Positions 34,078 to 42,856 are shown, counted from the first letter of the stretch. The stretch: 64,000 nt of DNA from Geotalea sp. SG265 (GCF_022808985.1 NZ_JAKZFT010000019.1:1-64000), one strand, 5' to 3'. Numbers and translations: made by a program. The notes: generated by a model from the sequence alone, not told the origin.

Positions 34078-34751
34078 TGCTCCTCCATTTTATAGCCGAA
34101 ACCCCTGATGGTTTTGATCATCTCCCCTGCCTCCCCCAGTTTTGTCCTGAGCCGTGTCACGTGGGTATCCACCGTCCGGGTGTCTCCCACATAGTTATAG
34201 CCCCATACATCCTGAAGCAGTGTTTCCCTGCTCTGCACCCGTCCCCGGCGTTCGGCCAGGTTTAAGAGCAGCTTGAATTCGGTCGTGGTGAGGGCGATCT
34301 CCTCGTTTTCGATCAGAACCTGGTGCCGTTCCGTATCGATATGTACCGGACCAATGACTATTTTGCAGGCGGGTGCAGCGGGGGCGGAACGGCGGAGCAC
34401 CGCCCTGATCCGCAGCAACAGTTCCCTGACGGAGAAGGGCTTGACCACGTAATCGTCCGCCCCCACCTCGAATCCCACTACCCGGTCGATCTCCTCGCCT
34501 CGGGCGGTAAGCATCATGATGGGAATCGCTGCCGTCTGCTCGTTTTTTTTCAGACTTTTGCAGATTTCCGTGCCCATCAGGCCGGGGAGCATCAGGTCCA
34601 GAAGTATCAAATCCGGCAATTCCCGGCGTGCCGCCTCAAGTCCGGAGCTCCCATCGGCTTCGTACAGGCAGCGGAAGCCCTCACCCTCCAGGTTGAAGCG
34701 TATCAATTCGGCCAGATCCCGTTCGTCTTCGATAATGAGGATTGTTTGCAT
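34074..34751 (-). CDS. phoB: PhoB-like winged-helix response regulator
   Basis: A 225-residue OmpR/PhoB-family regulator. The receiver has Glu8-Asp9, acceptor Asp52 in LLDLMLPG, Thr in MLTARGEE and Lys in VKPFS; the DNA-binding domain (about 130-225) ends with the TVDTHVTRLRTKLG recognition helix and GFGYK wing. I take the ATG at 34751 because AAGGAG lies nine bases upstream; an in-frame start at 34775 is weaker. It forms an operon with phoR. Confidence 0.9.
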   Translation of the reverse strand: MQTILIIEDERDLAELIRFNLEGEGFRCLYEADGSSGLEAARRELPDLILLDLMLPGLMGTEICKSLKKNEQTAAIPIMMLTARGEEIDRVVGFEVGADDYVVKPFSVRELLLRIRAVLRRSAPAAPACKIVIGPVHIDTERHQVLIENEEIALTTTEFKLLLNLAERRGRVQSRETLLQDVWGYNYVGDTRTVDTHVTRLRTKLGEAGEMIKTIRGFGYKMEEQ

Positions 34752-34974
34752 GTGCCGCTCCTTTGCTGCCGGCATTTTATTTCCACATCTGCTGTTGATA
34801 ACAGGGTGGATAATAGGTTAATCGGCAGAAAAAAGGTAACAATAAATAGCTACCTGTAACGGAATGCCTAATAAACCGGCAAAAAGCTGGAGGGGTCATC
34901 TCGGTCCTCAAACTGCTTGACTTGTAATAAATGCTGTGATAAGTGGTAAATTCCCTTTTAAATCAATAAGTTAA

Positions 34975-35005
34975 ATTGTCAAACTTAAGTTTGATATTGT
35001 CAAAC
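34975..35005. promoter_or_regulatory. Candidate operator upstream of the acyl-CoA synthetase
   Basis: A perfect 16-base palindrome, TCAAACTTAAGTTTGA (34979-34994), overlaps a direct repeat ATTGTCAAAC (34975-34984 and 34996-35005) spaced 21 bases, two helical turns. It ends 11 bases before the start codon and touches the ribosome site, a position suited to repression, for example by a TetR- or FadR-type fatty-acid regulator (inference). Confidence 0.5.
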
Positions 35006-35016
35006 AGGAGGACAGT

Positions 35017-36666
35017 ATGTCGACCCGGCTGGAGTTTACAATTGGTGGTCTGCTGGACCATATCGCCGCCACTTATCCCGACAATGATGCCCTGGTTTAC
35101 CCCGAACTGGGTCTGCGCTACAGCTATCGGCAGTTTAACGAGGTTTGCCGCCGGGTGGCTAAAGGCCTTCTGAAGCTCGGCATCCGTAAGGGGGAAAATG
35201 TGGCCATCTGGGCCTACAACGTCCCCGAATGGGTTATCCTCCAGTTCGCTACAGCCAAGATCGGCGCTGTCCTCGTTACAGTCAATACTGCCTATAAGTC
35301 GGCTGAGCTTGAATATCTTCTCAACCAGTCCGATTCCACCACCCTCTTTATGGTCAGGTCCTGGAAAGATACGGACTATGTGGCAACCCTGGGTGAGGTG
35401 GTGCCGGAATTGGCCACTGCCAAGGATGGGCGCATTACCACGCCTAAGCTTCCCTTCCTGAAGAACCTGGTCTTCATCGGTGACGAGACCCCTGCGGGTA
35501 TGCTCAGCTTTGCCTGCATCGCCGAGATGGGTACGGATGTCGCCGATACCGAGCTTGCTGCCGTAGAGGCATCACTGGACATCCACGACACCATCAACAT
35601 GCAGTACACCTCAGGTACCACCGGTTTCCCCAAGGGGGTCATGCTGACCCACCATAACCTGGTCAACAACGGTTTCAATATCGGCGAGTGTATGAAATTC
35701 ACCCACGCGGACCGCCTGTGCATTCCGGTGCCCTTTTTCCACTGCTTCGGTTCCGTTCTCGCGGTAATGGCCAGTGTCACCCACGGCACTGCAATGGTGC
35801 CGGTGGAGCTCTTCGACCCGCTCAAGGTGCTGCAGACTATCGAAAAGGAGCGTTGCACCGCCGTTCATGGTGTTCCCACCATGTTCATCGCCGAGTTGGA
35901 ACATCCCGAATTCCGCAAGTTCGATCTTTCCACATTGCGTACCGGCATCATGGCAGGCTCGGTCTGCCCCATCGAGGTGATGAAGCGGTGCGTCAAGGAT
36001 ATGAACCTGACGGAAATCACGAGTGTCTATGGCCAGACCGAATCCTCTCCCGGCATAACCCAGACCCGAACCGGCGACTCCTTGGAGCTGCGGGTCTCGA
36101 CCGTTGGCCGTGCCTTGCCCGGGGCGGAGGTCAGGATCGTCGACATCGAAACCGGAGAATCTCTGCCGCCGGGCAAGCAGGGAGAGCTGTGCGCCCGTGG
36201 ATACATGGTTATGAAGGGATACTACAAGATGCCGGAGGAGACCGCCAAGGTGATCGATGCCGACGGCTGGCTGCACACGGGCGATCTGGCAGTGATGGAC
36301 GAGAGCGGCTATTGCAAGATCACCGGCAGGATCAAGCAGATGATCATTCGCGGTGGCGAGAACATTTATCCTAAGGAGATCGAGGAATATCTTTACACCC
36401 ATCCCAAGATCTCGGACGTGCAGATATATGGAGTGCCCGACCGCAGGTTCGGAGAGCAGGTCATGGCTGCGGTCATTCTGAAGAAGGGGGAGGTCATGAG
36501 CGAGGACGAGGTCAAAGCCTTCTGCAAAGGCAGGATAGCCAACTACAAGATCCCCAAGTACGTCAAATTTGTGGAGGGCTATCCCATGACCGCCAGCGGC
36601 AAGATCCAGAAATTCAAGCTGCGGGAGATGGCTATCAAGGAATTGCAGCTGGAAGAGGAGAATTGA
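35017..36666 (+). CDS. Acyl-CoA synthetase (AMP-forming)
   Basis: A 549-residue member of the ANL superfamily that activates a carboxylic acid to acyl-AMP and then acyl-CoA. The AMP-binding signature YTSGTTGFPKGV lies near residue 195, YGQTESSP is motif A5, and the C-terminal lobe has HTGDLAVMD, GRIKQMIIRGGENIYPKEIEE and the catalytic Lys in TASGKIQK. Medium- or long-chain fatty acid is the likeliest substrate, but branched or aromatic acids cannot be excluded. AGGAGG precedes the start, and an operator-like palindrome lies directly upstream. The small membrane protein gene at 36713 and the M24 peptidase gene follow in one direction. Confidence 0.9.
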   Translation: MSTRLEFTIGGLLDHIAATYPDNDALVYPELGLRYSYRQFNEVCRRVAKGLLKLGIRKGENVAIWAYNVPEWVILQFATAKIGAVLVTVNTAYKSAELEYLLNQSDSTTLFMVRSWKDTDYVATLGEVVPELATAKDGRITTPKLPFLKNLVFIGDETPAGMLSFACIAEMGTDVADTELAAVEASLDIHDTINMQYTSGTTGFPKGVMLTHHNLVNNGFNIGECMKFTHADRLCIPVPFFHCFGSVLAVMASVTHGTAMVPVELFDPLKVLQTIEKERCTAVHGVPTMFIAELEHPEFRKFDLSTLRTGIMAGSVCPIEVMKRCVKDMNLTEITSVYGQTESSPGITQTRTGDSLELRVSTVGRALPGAEVRIVDIETGESLPPGKQGELCARGYMVMKGYYKMPEETAKVIDADGWLHTGDLAVMDESGYCKITGRIKQMIIRGGENIYPKEIEEYLYTHPKISDVQIYGVPDRRFGEQVMAAVILKKGEVMSEDEVKAFCKGRIANYKIPKYVKFVEGYPMTASGKIQKFKLREMAIKELQLEEEN

Positions 36667-36712
36667 GCAGCAACAAGTCCATCGGGCTTATGCCCGCCAA
36701 AAAGGAGCTACG

Positions 36713-36859
36713 GTGAGGGAAACGGCACTGGGTATCATTTTCTTTCTTTTTATTCTCTGCTTCATCGCCATCGTCATCGAAGAGACATTTCTCGGCGGAC
36801 GGAAAAAGCGCAGACTGCTGCGCGAGGCACGGGAAAAGCAGCATTCCTCATCTAACTGA
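36713..36859 (+). CDS. Small single-span membrane protein, 48 residues
   Basis: A GTG at 36713, eight bases after AAGGAG, opens a frame of 48 residues: a short N-terminus, one membrane helix rich in Ile, Phe and Leu (about 6-23), a charged linker, and a basic cytoplasmic tail (GGRKKRRLLREAREK). The topology should be N-out, C-in by the positive-inside rule. It lies between the acyl-CoA synthetase and the M24 peptidase in one direction. No family recognised. Confidence 0.65.
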   Translation: MRETALGIIFFLFILCFIAIVIEETFLGGRKKRRLLREAREKQHSSSN

Positions 36860-36877
36860 ACAGCACAAGGAACAATC

Positions 36878-38068
36878 ATGAGACTTACACCGGCAACAGA
36901 GCTTGATTACCGCTATAAAAAACTTCAACAGCAGATGGCGGTCCAAGGGCTCGATGCAGTCCTGATATTGCAGAATGCGGATCTCTTTTATTTTACCGGC
37001 ACCATTCAGAACGGAAATCTCTACGTCCCTGCTGAGGGTGAGCCCATTTACATGGTGAGAAAGGATTTCATGCGGGCGCGCATGGAGTGCGGCCTGAAGC
37101 ATGTGGTGCCCTTCGGCACCATGAAGGATATCCCCGCGGTCCTGGCCGAGCATGGCTATCCGTTGCCGGTGAACATCGGTATGGAGCTGGATATCCTTCC
37201 CGTGAATTTCTTTACCCGCTACGAGAAAGTCTTCCCCGGAGCCCGATTCAGCGATGCCACTCCCCTTGTCCGCAAGGTGCGCATGATCAAGAGCCATTAC
37301 GAAATCCATCTCCTTCAGGATGCGGCCGAGCAGGTAGACAGGGTAAACCGCCGGGTGAAGGATGTGCTTCGCGAGGGGATGACCGATCTGGACTTGGCCG
37401 CCGAACTGGAATATGTGGCACGGAAGGAAGGGCACCAGGGCCTGGTGCGGATGCGGGCCTTCAACGGCGTGATGCTCTTCGGCCATGTCTTCTCCGGTAC
37501 CGATACGGCGGTGCCGACTTATGTGGACACGCCGCTGGGGGGGATGGGCATCAATACGAGTTTCAGCCAGGGGGCCGGCCACAAGCCGATCGGGCGGAAC
37601 GAGCCGGTCATCGTGGATTTTGCTGGATGCTGCGACGGTTATCTGGTGGACCAGACCAGGATTTTCGCCATCGGCAGTCTGTCCGACAGGATGAAAAAGG
37701 GCTATGAAGACATGCTGAAGATACAGGCGCGCATGATGGAGCTTGTACCGCAGCGCCCAGCCTGGGGGCTCATCTACGATGAATGCTTGGCCCTGGCCCA
37801 CAGGCTGGGGTATGCCGATACCTTCATGGGCAACAAGGGGGCACAAGTCAGCTTCATCGGTCACGGCCTTGGCGTGGAAATCGACGAGTATCCCTTCATT
37901 GCCAAGGGGTTCGATACCATGACCATGGAGCCGGGCATGGCATTCGCCTTCGAGCCCAAGGTGGTCTTTGCCGGCGAAGGCGCGATAGGCATCGAAAATA
38001 CCTTCTATCTCACCGAGTCTGGTCTTAAGCGGTTGACCTTTTCCAGTGAGGAGTTGGTCTTCTTATGA
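36878..38068 (+). CDS. M24-family metallopeptidase (Xaa-Pro aminopeptidase-like)
   Basis: A 396-residue cytoplasmic protein of the pita-bread fold. A creatinase-type N-terminal domain (about 8-145) precedes the catalytic domain, whose five metal ligands can be placed: Asp in IVDFAGCC, Asp in LVDQTR, His in GHGLGVEIDE, Glu in AFEPK and Glu in GIENTF. Substrate may be Xaa-Pro peptides; close relatives include creatinases and dimethylsulfoniopropionate lyases, so the exact reaction is open. AAGGAAC precedes the start. Confidence 0.85.
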   Translation: MRLTPATELDYRYKKLQQQMAVQGLDAVLILQNADLFYFTGTIQNGNLYVPAEGEPIYMVRKDFMRARMECGLKHVVPFGTMKDIPAVLAEHGYPLPVNIGMELDILPVNFFTRYEKVFPGARFSDATPLVRKVRMIKSHYEIHLLQDAAEQVDRVNRRVKDVLREGMTDLDLAAELEYVARKEGHQGLVRMRAFNGVMLFGHVFSGTDTAVPTYVDTPLGGMGINTSFSQGAGHKPIGRNEPVIVDFAGCCDGYLVDQTRIFAIGSLSDRMKKGYEDMLKIQARMMELVPQRPAWGLIYDECLALAHRLGYADTFMGNKGAQVSFIGHGLGVEIDEYPFIAKGFDTMTMEPGMAFAFEPKVVFAGEGAIGIENTFYLTESGLKRLTFSSEELVFL

Positions 38069-38350
38069 AGATTGTTTAATTCCTGCATTTTTTTTGTTGA
38101 AATATGCACAGCGGGGTGATATAAGTTTTACCCAAATTGTATACAGTATATTTTATAATGAGTACCTGAAGTTTTATCGTGGCTTGCTCCTGGCTGTTTT
38201 TCCTGCTTTAACATCATTTGGAATCGACCAAATTGCCGCTTTTTCCAGCTTATCCATGCAGGAAAGGAGGTTACCTGTTAGGCAGCTTTTGGTTTATTTT
38301 TTCTTATTTTTTATTTTATCACCCCACCAGACAAAAGGAGAGCGAACACC

Positions 38351-39673
38351 ATGGCACTTAAGGACACCCTGAAGCAGAAGATTGAAGCGCATCGCACCCG
38401 CACCACCAGACTGACCAAAGAGTTCGGCAAGGTAATCATCGATCAGGTAACCATCGACCAGTGCATCGGCGGTGCCCGCGATATCCGCAGCCTGGTTACC
38501 GACATTTCCTACCTCGATCCCCAGGAAGGTATCCGCTTCCGCGGCAAAACCATCCCCGAAACCTTTGCAGCACTGCCGAAGGCTGCCGGTTCGGCATATC
38601 CGACCGTTGAGTCTTTCTGGTACTTCCTTTTGACTGGTGATGTTCCGACCCAGGCTCAGGTTGACGAGGTCGTTGCCGAGTGGAAAACTCGTCAGAATGT
38701 GCCCTCCTATGTCTTTGATGCCATCCGTGCTCTTCCTAAGGAAAGCCATCCGATGGTCATGCTGTCCGTCGGTATCCTGGCCATGCAGAAGGATTCCAAG
38801 TTCGCCGCTTTCTACAACTCCGGCAAGTTCAACAAAATGGTTGCCTGGGAAACTGTCTATGAAGATGCCAGCGACATCGTTGCACGTATCCCCATCGTTG
38901 CCGCCTTTATCTATAACCTGAAATACAAGGGCGACAAGCAGATCGCCATCGACCCGAAACTGGACATGGGTGCAAACTTTGCCCACATGATCGGCCAGAG
39001 CGAGCAGTACAAAGACGTTGCCCGTATGTACTTCATCCTCCACTCCGACCATGAGTCCGGAAACGTTTCCGCCCACACCACTCACCTGGTGCACTCGGCT
39101 CTTTCCGACCCCTACTATGCATACTCCGCCGGTCTCAACGGCCTCGCCGGTCCTCTCCACGGCCTGGCAAACCAGGAGGTCCTGGGCTGGATCATGGAAT
39201 TCCAGAAGAAACTCAATGGTGCCGAGCCCACCAAGGAAAACGTTACCAAAGCTCTCTGGGATACCCTCAATGCCGGCCAGGTCGTTCCCGGTTACGGCCA
39301 TGCCGTTCTCCGCAAGACCGACCCCCGTTACACCGCACAGCGTGAATTCTGTCTCAACACCCCGGGCCTGAAGGACGACTCGCTCTTCAAGCTCGTTGCC
39401 ATGATCTTCGAAACCGCCCCCGGTGTTCTCACCGAGCACGGCAAGACCAAGAACCCCTGGCCGAACGTCGATGCACAGTCGGGCGTCATCCAGTGGTACT
39501 ACGGCGTCAAGGAGTGGGACTTCTACACTGTTCTCTTCGGTGTTGGCCGTGCCCTCGGCTGCATGGCTAACATTACTTGGGACCGTGGCCTCGGCTACGC
39601 CATCGAGCGTCCCAAGTCAGTTACCACCGACATGCTCGAGAAGTGGGCTGCTGAAGGTGGTCGCAAGTTCTAA
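38351..39673 (+). CDS. gltA: Citrate synthase, eukaryotic (mitochondrial) type
   Basis: A 440-residue citrate synthase joining acetyl-CoA and oxaloacetate. It is not of the usual bacterial hexameric kind: the blocks LHSDHESGNVSAHTTHLV and LNGLAGPLHGLANQEVL are those of mitochondrial enzymes. Catalytic residues fall at His270, His317 and Asp374, next to pig 274, 320 and 375. A eukaryotic-like citrate synthase has been described in Geobacter sulfurreducens, where it feeds acetate oxidation. The codon choice is strongly biased, as in a highly expressed gene. The 282-base leader region holds an AT-rich stretch with TATAAT at 38154-38159 but no clear -35. AAAGGAG precedes the start; a terminator follows. 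Confidence 0.95.
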   Translation: MALKDTLKQKIEAHRTRTTRLTKEFGKVIIDQVTIDQCIGGARDIRSLVTDISYLDPQEGIRFRGKTIPETFAALPKAAGSAYPTVESFWYFLLTGDVPTQAQVDEVVAEWKTRQNVPSYVFDAIRALPKESHPMVMLSVGILAMQKDSKFAAFYNSGKFNKMVAWETVYEDASDIVARIPIVAAFIYNLKYKGDKQIAIDPKLDMGANFAHMIGQSEQYKDVARMYFILHSDHESGNVSAHTTHLVHSALSDPYYAYSAGLNGLAGPLHGLANQEVLGWIMEFQKKLNGAEPTKENVTKALWDTLNAGQVVPGYGHAVLRKTDPRYTAQREFCLNTPGLKDDSLFKLVAMIFETAPGVLTEHGKTKNPWPNVDAQSGVIQWYYGVKEWDFYTVLFGVGRALGCMANITWDRGLGYAIERPKSVTTDMLEKWAAEGGRKF

Positions 39674-39699
39674 TCGCGATCTGCAATGGTACAAAAAAA

Positions 39700-39728
39700 G
39701 GGAGATGCTTCGGCATCTCCCTTTTTTG
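39700..39728. terminator. Bidirectional terminator between gltA and amrA
   Basis: GGGAGATGC, a TTCG tetraloop and GCATCTCCC form a perfect nine-base stem flanked by seven A residues on the left and six T residues on the right, so it can stop transcripts from both convergent genes. Confidence 0.93.
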
Positions 39729-39774
39729 TTAAATTTTTTGCAAGCAAAACCTTCGGGGGCGGAAAAGAACTTTA

Positions 39775-40332
39775 TTACAGATCTTTTTCGCTGAATACTT
39801 GGGCGCTGAAGATGTAGATGTCAGTTCCTTCCTTCCAGCCCTCCTGTTTCAGCCCAGCTTTCAGGCAGGTCTGACGGAGGAAGGTATCCCTGTCCCAGCC
39901 GAATTCGACGGCCACCTGGGGAAGCAGCACCCCCCGGGAAAAGTTCTTCTCTATGTACAGGCCGTGTTTTCCCACTTCAATTTCTTCTATGGAGGAGATC
40001 TTGTGTAAAGGGGAGAGTACTGAGATCTCCAGGTTGTAATCAGCCAGATCCTCCTCTTTCATGGGATAGAAGCGCGGATCACGGGTTGCGGCAGAAATGG
40101 CCATTTCCTGCACCAGTTGAAACAGCGGCTTCTCGGAGATAAAATTGCCTATGCATCCGCGCAGCGTTCCATGCACTTTAATGCTGACGAAGCATCCGGA
40201 CTGGGTGAGCAGCCCTTGGTCCGCTGTTTCGAATTTCGGTATTGTGTCATCGGTTACGTATTGGTTGATGGTGTCCCGGGCGATCTTGAGGAGCACCTGT
40301 TTGTCGCCGGCGGAAAGATTGCTGTCGATCAC
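39775..40332 (-). CDS. amrA: AMMECR1-domain protein (AmrA family)
   Basis: A 185-residue AMMECR1 protein with the family hallmark LRGCIG and the downstream DPRFYP block. In many prokaryotes it belongs to the AmmeMemoRadiSam trio (AmrA, Memo-like AmrB, radical-SAM AmrS), whose biochemical role is unresolved. Neither partner is next to it here. The start is GTG at 40332, following AAGGAAAC. Confidence 0.87.
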   Translation of the reverse strand: MIDSNLSAGDKQVLLKIARDTINQYVTDDTIPKFETADQGLLTQSGCFVSIKVHGTLRGCIGNFISEKPLFQLVQEMAISAATRDPRFYPMKEEDLADYNLEISVLSPLHKISSIEEIEVGKHGLYIEKNFSRGVLLPQVAVEFGWDRDTFLRQTCLKAGLKQEGWKEGTDIYIFSAQVFSEKDL

Positions 40333-40421
40333 GGTAGTTTCCTTGTTAGCTGTTGATAATTGGGTGTCAATGTAATATATTTGGCGAATATTTACAAGCG
40401 TTAACGCATGGGGAGGAACGA

Positions 40422-41849
40422 ATGGCCAAACGTTATAGAATGTTGATTGACGGAGAATGGCTGGGGGATGACCGCATTGGAATAGAGGTGATTAATCCGT
40501 TTGACGATTCATTGATAGGGCTGGTTCCCGAGGCAACCGCCGGAGACGTTGAGGCAGCCATCGTTGCCGCCGGAAGGGGATACGAGCGGATTTCCGCCCT
40601 GCCTGCCCACAGGCGTGCCGAGATACTGGAGAAAACGGCCGAATTCATCCTCCGGGATAAGGACGAGATAGCGGGCATCATCGCGCGGGAGGCGGGCAAA
40701 TCCTGGAAATTCGCGATTGCCGAGGCCGAGCGCAGTGCGGAGACATTCAAATTTGCCGCCATGGAGGCGAAGGGAAGCCACGGCGACATCGTTCCCATGG
40801 ACGCATCCCCTGTTTCCGCCGGGCGCTTCGGCTTCTACATCCGGACCCCCATTGGCATAATCGGAGCCATCACACCATTCAATTTCCCTTTGAACCTGGT
40901 GGCACACAAGGTTGCCCCGGCCATTGCCACCGGTAATGCCGTAGTGCTCAAGCCGGCTACCAAAACGCCGCTTACCTCCCTTAAACTTGCCGAATTGCTC
41001 ATGGAGGCGGGCCTTCCTGCTGGAGCCCTCAATGTGCTGATCGGCAGCGGAGCGACGGTAGGAAACCGGCTGGTGGAGGACGACCGGCTGGCAATGATTA
41101 CCTTTACCGGCAGTCCACCCGTGGGGCGGGGCATCAAATCCCGCAGCGGCCTCAAAAGGGTTACCCTGGAGCTCGGCTCCAATTCTCCGACCATTATTGA
41201 AGAGGACGGCGATGTGGACAAGGCCGTTTCCCGGTGCGTCGTCGGGAGCTTTGCCAACTCGGGGCAGGTTTGTATTTCGGTGCAGCGCATCTTTGTCCAC
41301 AAGAAACGGTACGATGAGTTCCTCGGCAAATTTATCGAGGCGACCCACCTTCTGAAGGTGGGGGACCCGTTCGACAAGACTTCGGACATAGGCCCCATGA
41401 TTACCAGGAAAGAATTGAACAGGGCTCTGGAATGGCTGGAAGAAGCAAAGAAACTCGGTGCCGTAGTAGCGGCAGGGGGCAATGCTTTCGGTAACTGCCT
41501 GGAGCCGACCATCCTCACCGGCGTTACCCGCGATATGAAGGTCATGTGCTCCGAGGTTTTCGCTCCCATCGTTTCGGTACTCCCCTATGAGACGTTCGAT
41601 GAGGCGCTGGAGATGGCTGACGATTCTGTCTACGGCCTTCAGGCCGGCCTTTATACCAGTGACATAAAGAAGGCGTTCACGGCCATCAAGAAGCTGGATG
41701 TGGGTGGGGTGATCATCAATGACGTGCCAACCTTCCGTGTTGACCACATGCCCTATGGCGGCAACAAGGAAAGTGGACTGGGACGCGAGGGGCTGAAATA
41801 TGCCATGGAGGAGATGACCAATATCAAAATGGTCTGCATAAGCATCTGA
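40422..41849 (+). CDS. NAD(P)-dependent aldehyde dehydrogenase
   Basis: A 475-residue ALDH-superfamily enzyme oxidising an aldehyde to its acid. It has the Asn in TPFNFPLN, the cofactor-loop GSPPVGR, the general base Glu in LELGSNS and nucleophile Cys284 in SGQVCIS. It resembles glyceraldehyde-3-phosphate (GapN-like), lactaldehyde and succinate-semialdehyde dehydrogenases; the substrate cannot be read from sequence. The start at 40422 has GGGGAGG upstream; a longer frame from 40353 lacks a site. Confidence 0.9.
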   Translation: MAKRYRMLIDGEWLGDDRIGIEVINPFDDSLIGLVPEATAGDVEAAIVAAGRGYERISALPAHRRAEILEKTAEFILRDKDEIAGIIAREAGKSWKFAIAEAERSAETFKFAAMEAKGSHGDIVPMDASPVSAGRFGFYIRTPIGIIGAITPFNFPLNLVAHKVAPAIATGNAVVLKPATKTPLTSLKLAELLMEAGLPAGALNVLIGSGATVGNRLVEDDRLAMITFTGSPPVGRGIKSRSGLKRVTLELGSNSPTIIEEDGDVDKAVSRCVVGSFANSGQVCISVQRIFVHKKRYDEFLGKFIEATHLLKVGDPFDKTSDIGPMITRKELNRALEWLEEAKKLGAVVAAGGNAFGNCLEPTILTGVTRDMKVMCSEVFAPIVSVLPYETFDEALEMADDSVYGLQAGLYTSDIKKAFTAIKKLDVGGVIINDVPTFRVDHMPYGGNKESGLGREGLKYAMEEMTNIKMVCISI

Positions 41850-41915
41850 TTTTTCCAGCCTTTTCCGGTGTTGCCAGTAACCTTGAAATATTTATTTTTA
41901 GCGGTTAAAAAAATC

Positions 41916-41943
41916 TTGACTTTTGAAATTTTAATAGTATATT
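41916..41943 (+). promoter_or_regulatory. Sigma-70-like promoter of the small lipoprotein
   Basis: TTGACT (41916-41921) and TATATT (41938-41943) are spaced 16 bases in an AT-rich region, 78 bases before the lipoprotein start. Confidence 0.6.
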
Positions 41944-42021
41944 TGCGCTTTGTTGTGACCGAAAACCATGCGCCATGCGCAAAAGAATGGTAATCAAAAA
42001 AGAAAAGAGGTGATATCGTCA

Positions 42022-42231
42022 ATGAAAAAACTGATCTCTTTGGCACTGTGCCTGGCTCTGGCTATCGCTTTCGCCGCTGGCTGCAAAAAGAAGGAAGAGG
42101 CTCCTGTTGAGCCCGCTAAGACCGAAGCTCCTGCTGCTGCTCCGGTTCAGGCTCCTATGACTGCTAAGTCTGCTCCTGCAGCTCCTGCTGCTCCGGAAGC
42201 AACCCCGGCAGCCCCTGCTGAGAAGAAATAA
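42022..42231 (+). CDS. Small Ala/Pro-rich lipoprotein, 69 residues
   Basis: A signal peptide with a lipobox (FAAGC, Cys21) followed by KKKEE and a tail made almost only of Ala, Pro, Glu, Thr and Lys. The mature part has no predicted fold and could be a spacer or a cell-wall or outer-membrane tether, comparable in style to small Lpp-like or repeat lipoproteins. Codons GCT and CCT dominate the tail, unlike the GC-rich codons of neighbours, which suits a strongly expressed gene. It has its own promoter and terminator. Confidence 0.8.
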   Translation: MKKLISLALCLALAIAFAAGCKKKEEAPVEPAKTEAPAAAPVQAPMTAKSAPAAPAAPEATPAAPAEKK

Positions 42232-42260
42232 TCTTTCTTCACTCGGTTTGGACCAAAATG

Positions 42261-42291
42261 GCCTACAGAATTTATTCTGTAGGCTGTTTTT
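42261..42291 (+). terminator. Terminator of the small lipoprotein gene
   Basis: GCCTACAGAA and TTCTGTAGGC form a perfect ten-base stem with a four-base loop, followed by TGTTTTT. Confidence 0.9.
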
Positions 42292-42315
42292 ATTTCCAGT
42301 GTAACGGAACTTTCA

Positions 42316-42344
42316 TTGACATGGCAGGCGCAAAATGGTATTGA
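42316..42344 (+). promoter_or_regulatory. Candidate promoter of ndk
   Basis: A perfect TTGACA (42316-42321) stands 17 bases from TATTGA (42339-42344), 37 bases before the ndk start. Confidence 0.55.
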
Positions 42345-42381
42345 AAACGTTCGTTTACTATAATTGATTACGGAGGGAACC

Positions 42382-42795
42382 ATGGAAAGAACATTTGCGA
42401 TTATTAAACCCGATGCCGTGGAGCGAAACATCACCGGCAAAGTTCTCGATAGGATAGAAGGGGCAGGATTCAAGATCGTCGGCATGAAAAAGATTCACCT
42501 GACCAAGAAACAGGCCGAGGGTTTCTATTATGTGCACAAGGAGCGTCCATTCTTTAACGACCTCTGTACGTTCATGTCCAGGAATCCGGTGATCGTACTT
42601 GCCCTGGAGAAGGACAATGCCATTGCCGCTTGGCGTGAGCTGATGGGAGCGACCAACCCTGCCAATGCCGAAGCCGGAACCATCAGAAAAGATCTGGGGG
42701 TCAGCATCGAAGAAAACACCGTTCATGGTTCCGATTCTCCCGAATCCGCCGCCTTCGAAATACCGTATTTTTTCAGCGCCCTTGAACTGGTGTAG
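42382..42795 (+). CDS. ndk: Nucleoside diphosphate kinase
   Basis: A 137-residue NDK that moves the gamma phosphate of NTPs to NDPs. Standard features are present: the N-terminal [14 protein letters not shown], the Kpn loop, and the phospho-histidine His115 in ENTVHGSDS. Length is typical. It has its own promoter, a GGAGG site and a terminator directly behind it. Confidence 0.97.
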   Translation: MERTFAIIKPDAVERNITGKVLDRIEGAGFKIVGMKKIHLTKKQAEGFYYVHKERPFFNDLCTFMSRNPVIVLALEKDNAIAAWRELMGATNPANAEAGTIRKDLGVSIEENTVHGSDSPESAAFEIPYFFSALELV

Positions 42796-42823
42796 GAACA
42801 TTTCACAATACAAGTAAGGAAAG

Positions 42824-42849
42824 AGCCCTTCATCTTGAAGGGCTTTTTT
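42824..42849 (+). terminator. Terminator of ndk
   Basis: AGCCCTTCA and TGAAGGGCT form a nine-base stem with a TCT loop, then a run of T residues ending eight bases before the rlmN start codon. Confidence 0.85.
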
Positions 42850-42856
42850 ATATTCA

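Noticed and set aside
38046-38372. A 108-codon plus-strand frame in the gltA leader
   Set aside because: It has AT-rich codons, overlaps the end of the peptidase gene and the gltA start, and has no ribosome site; the stretch looks like promoter DNA.
40509-41747. A 412-codon minus-strand frame opposite the aldehyde dehydrogenase
   Set aside because: The ALDH motifs explain the plus strand; nothing recognisable on the other.
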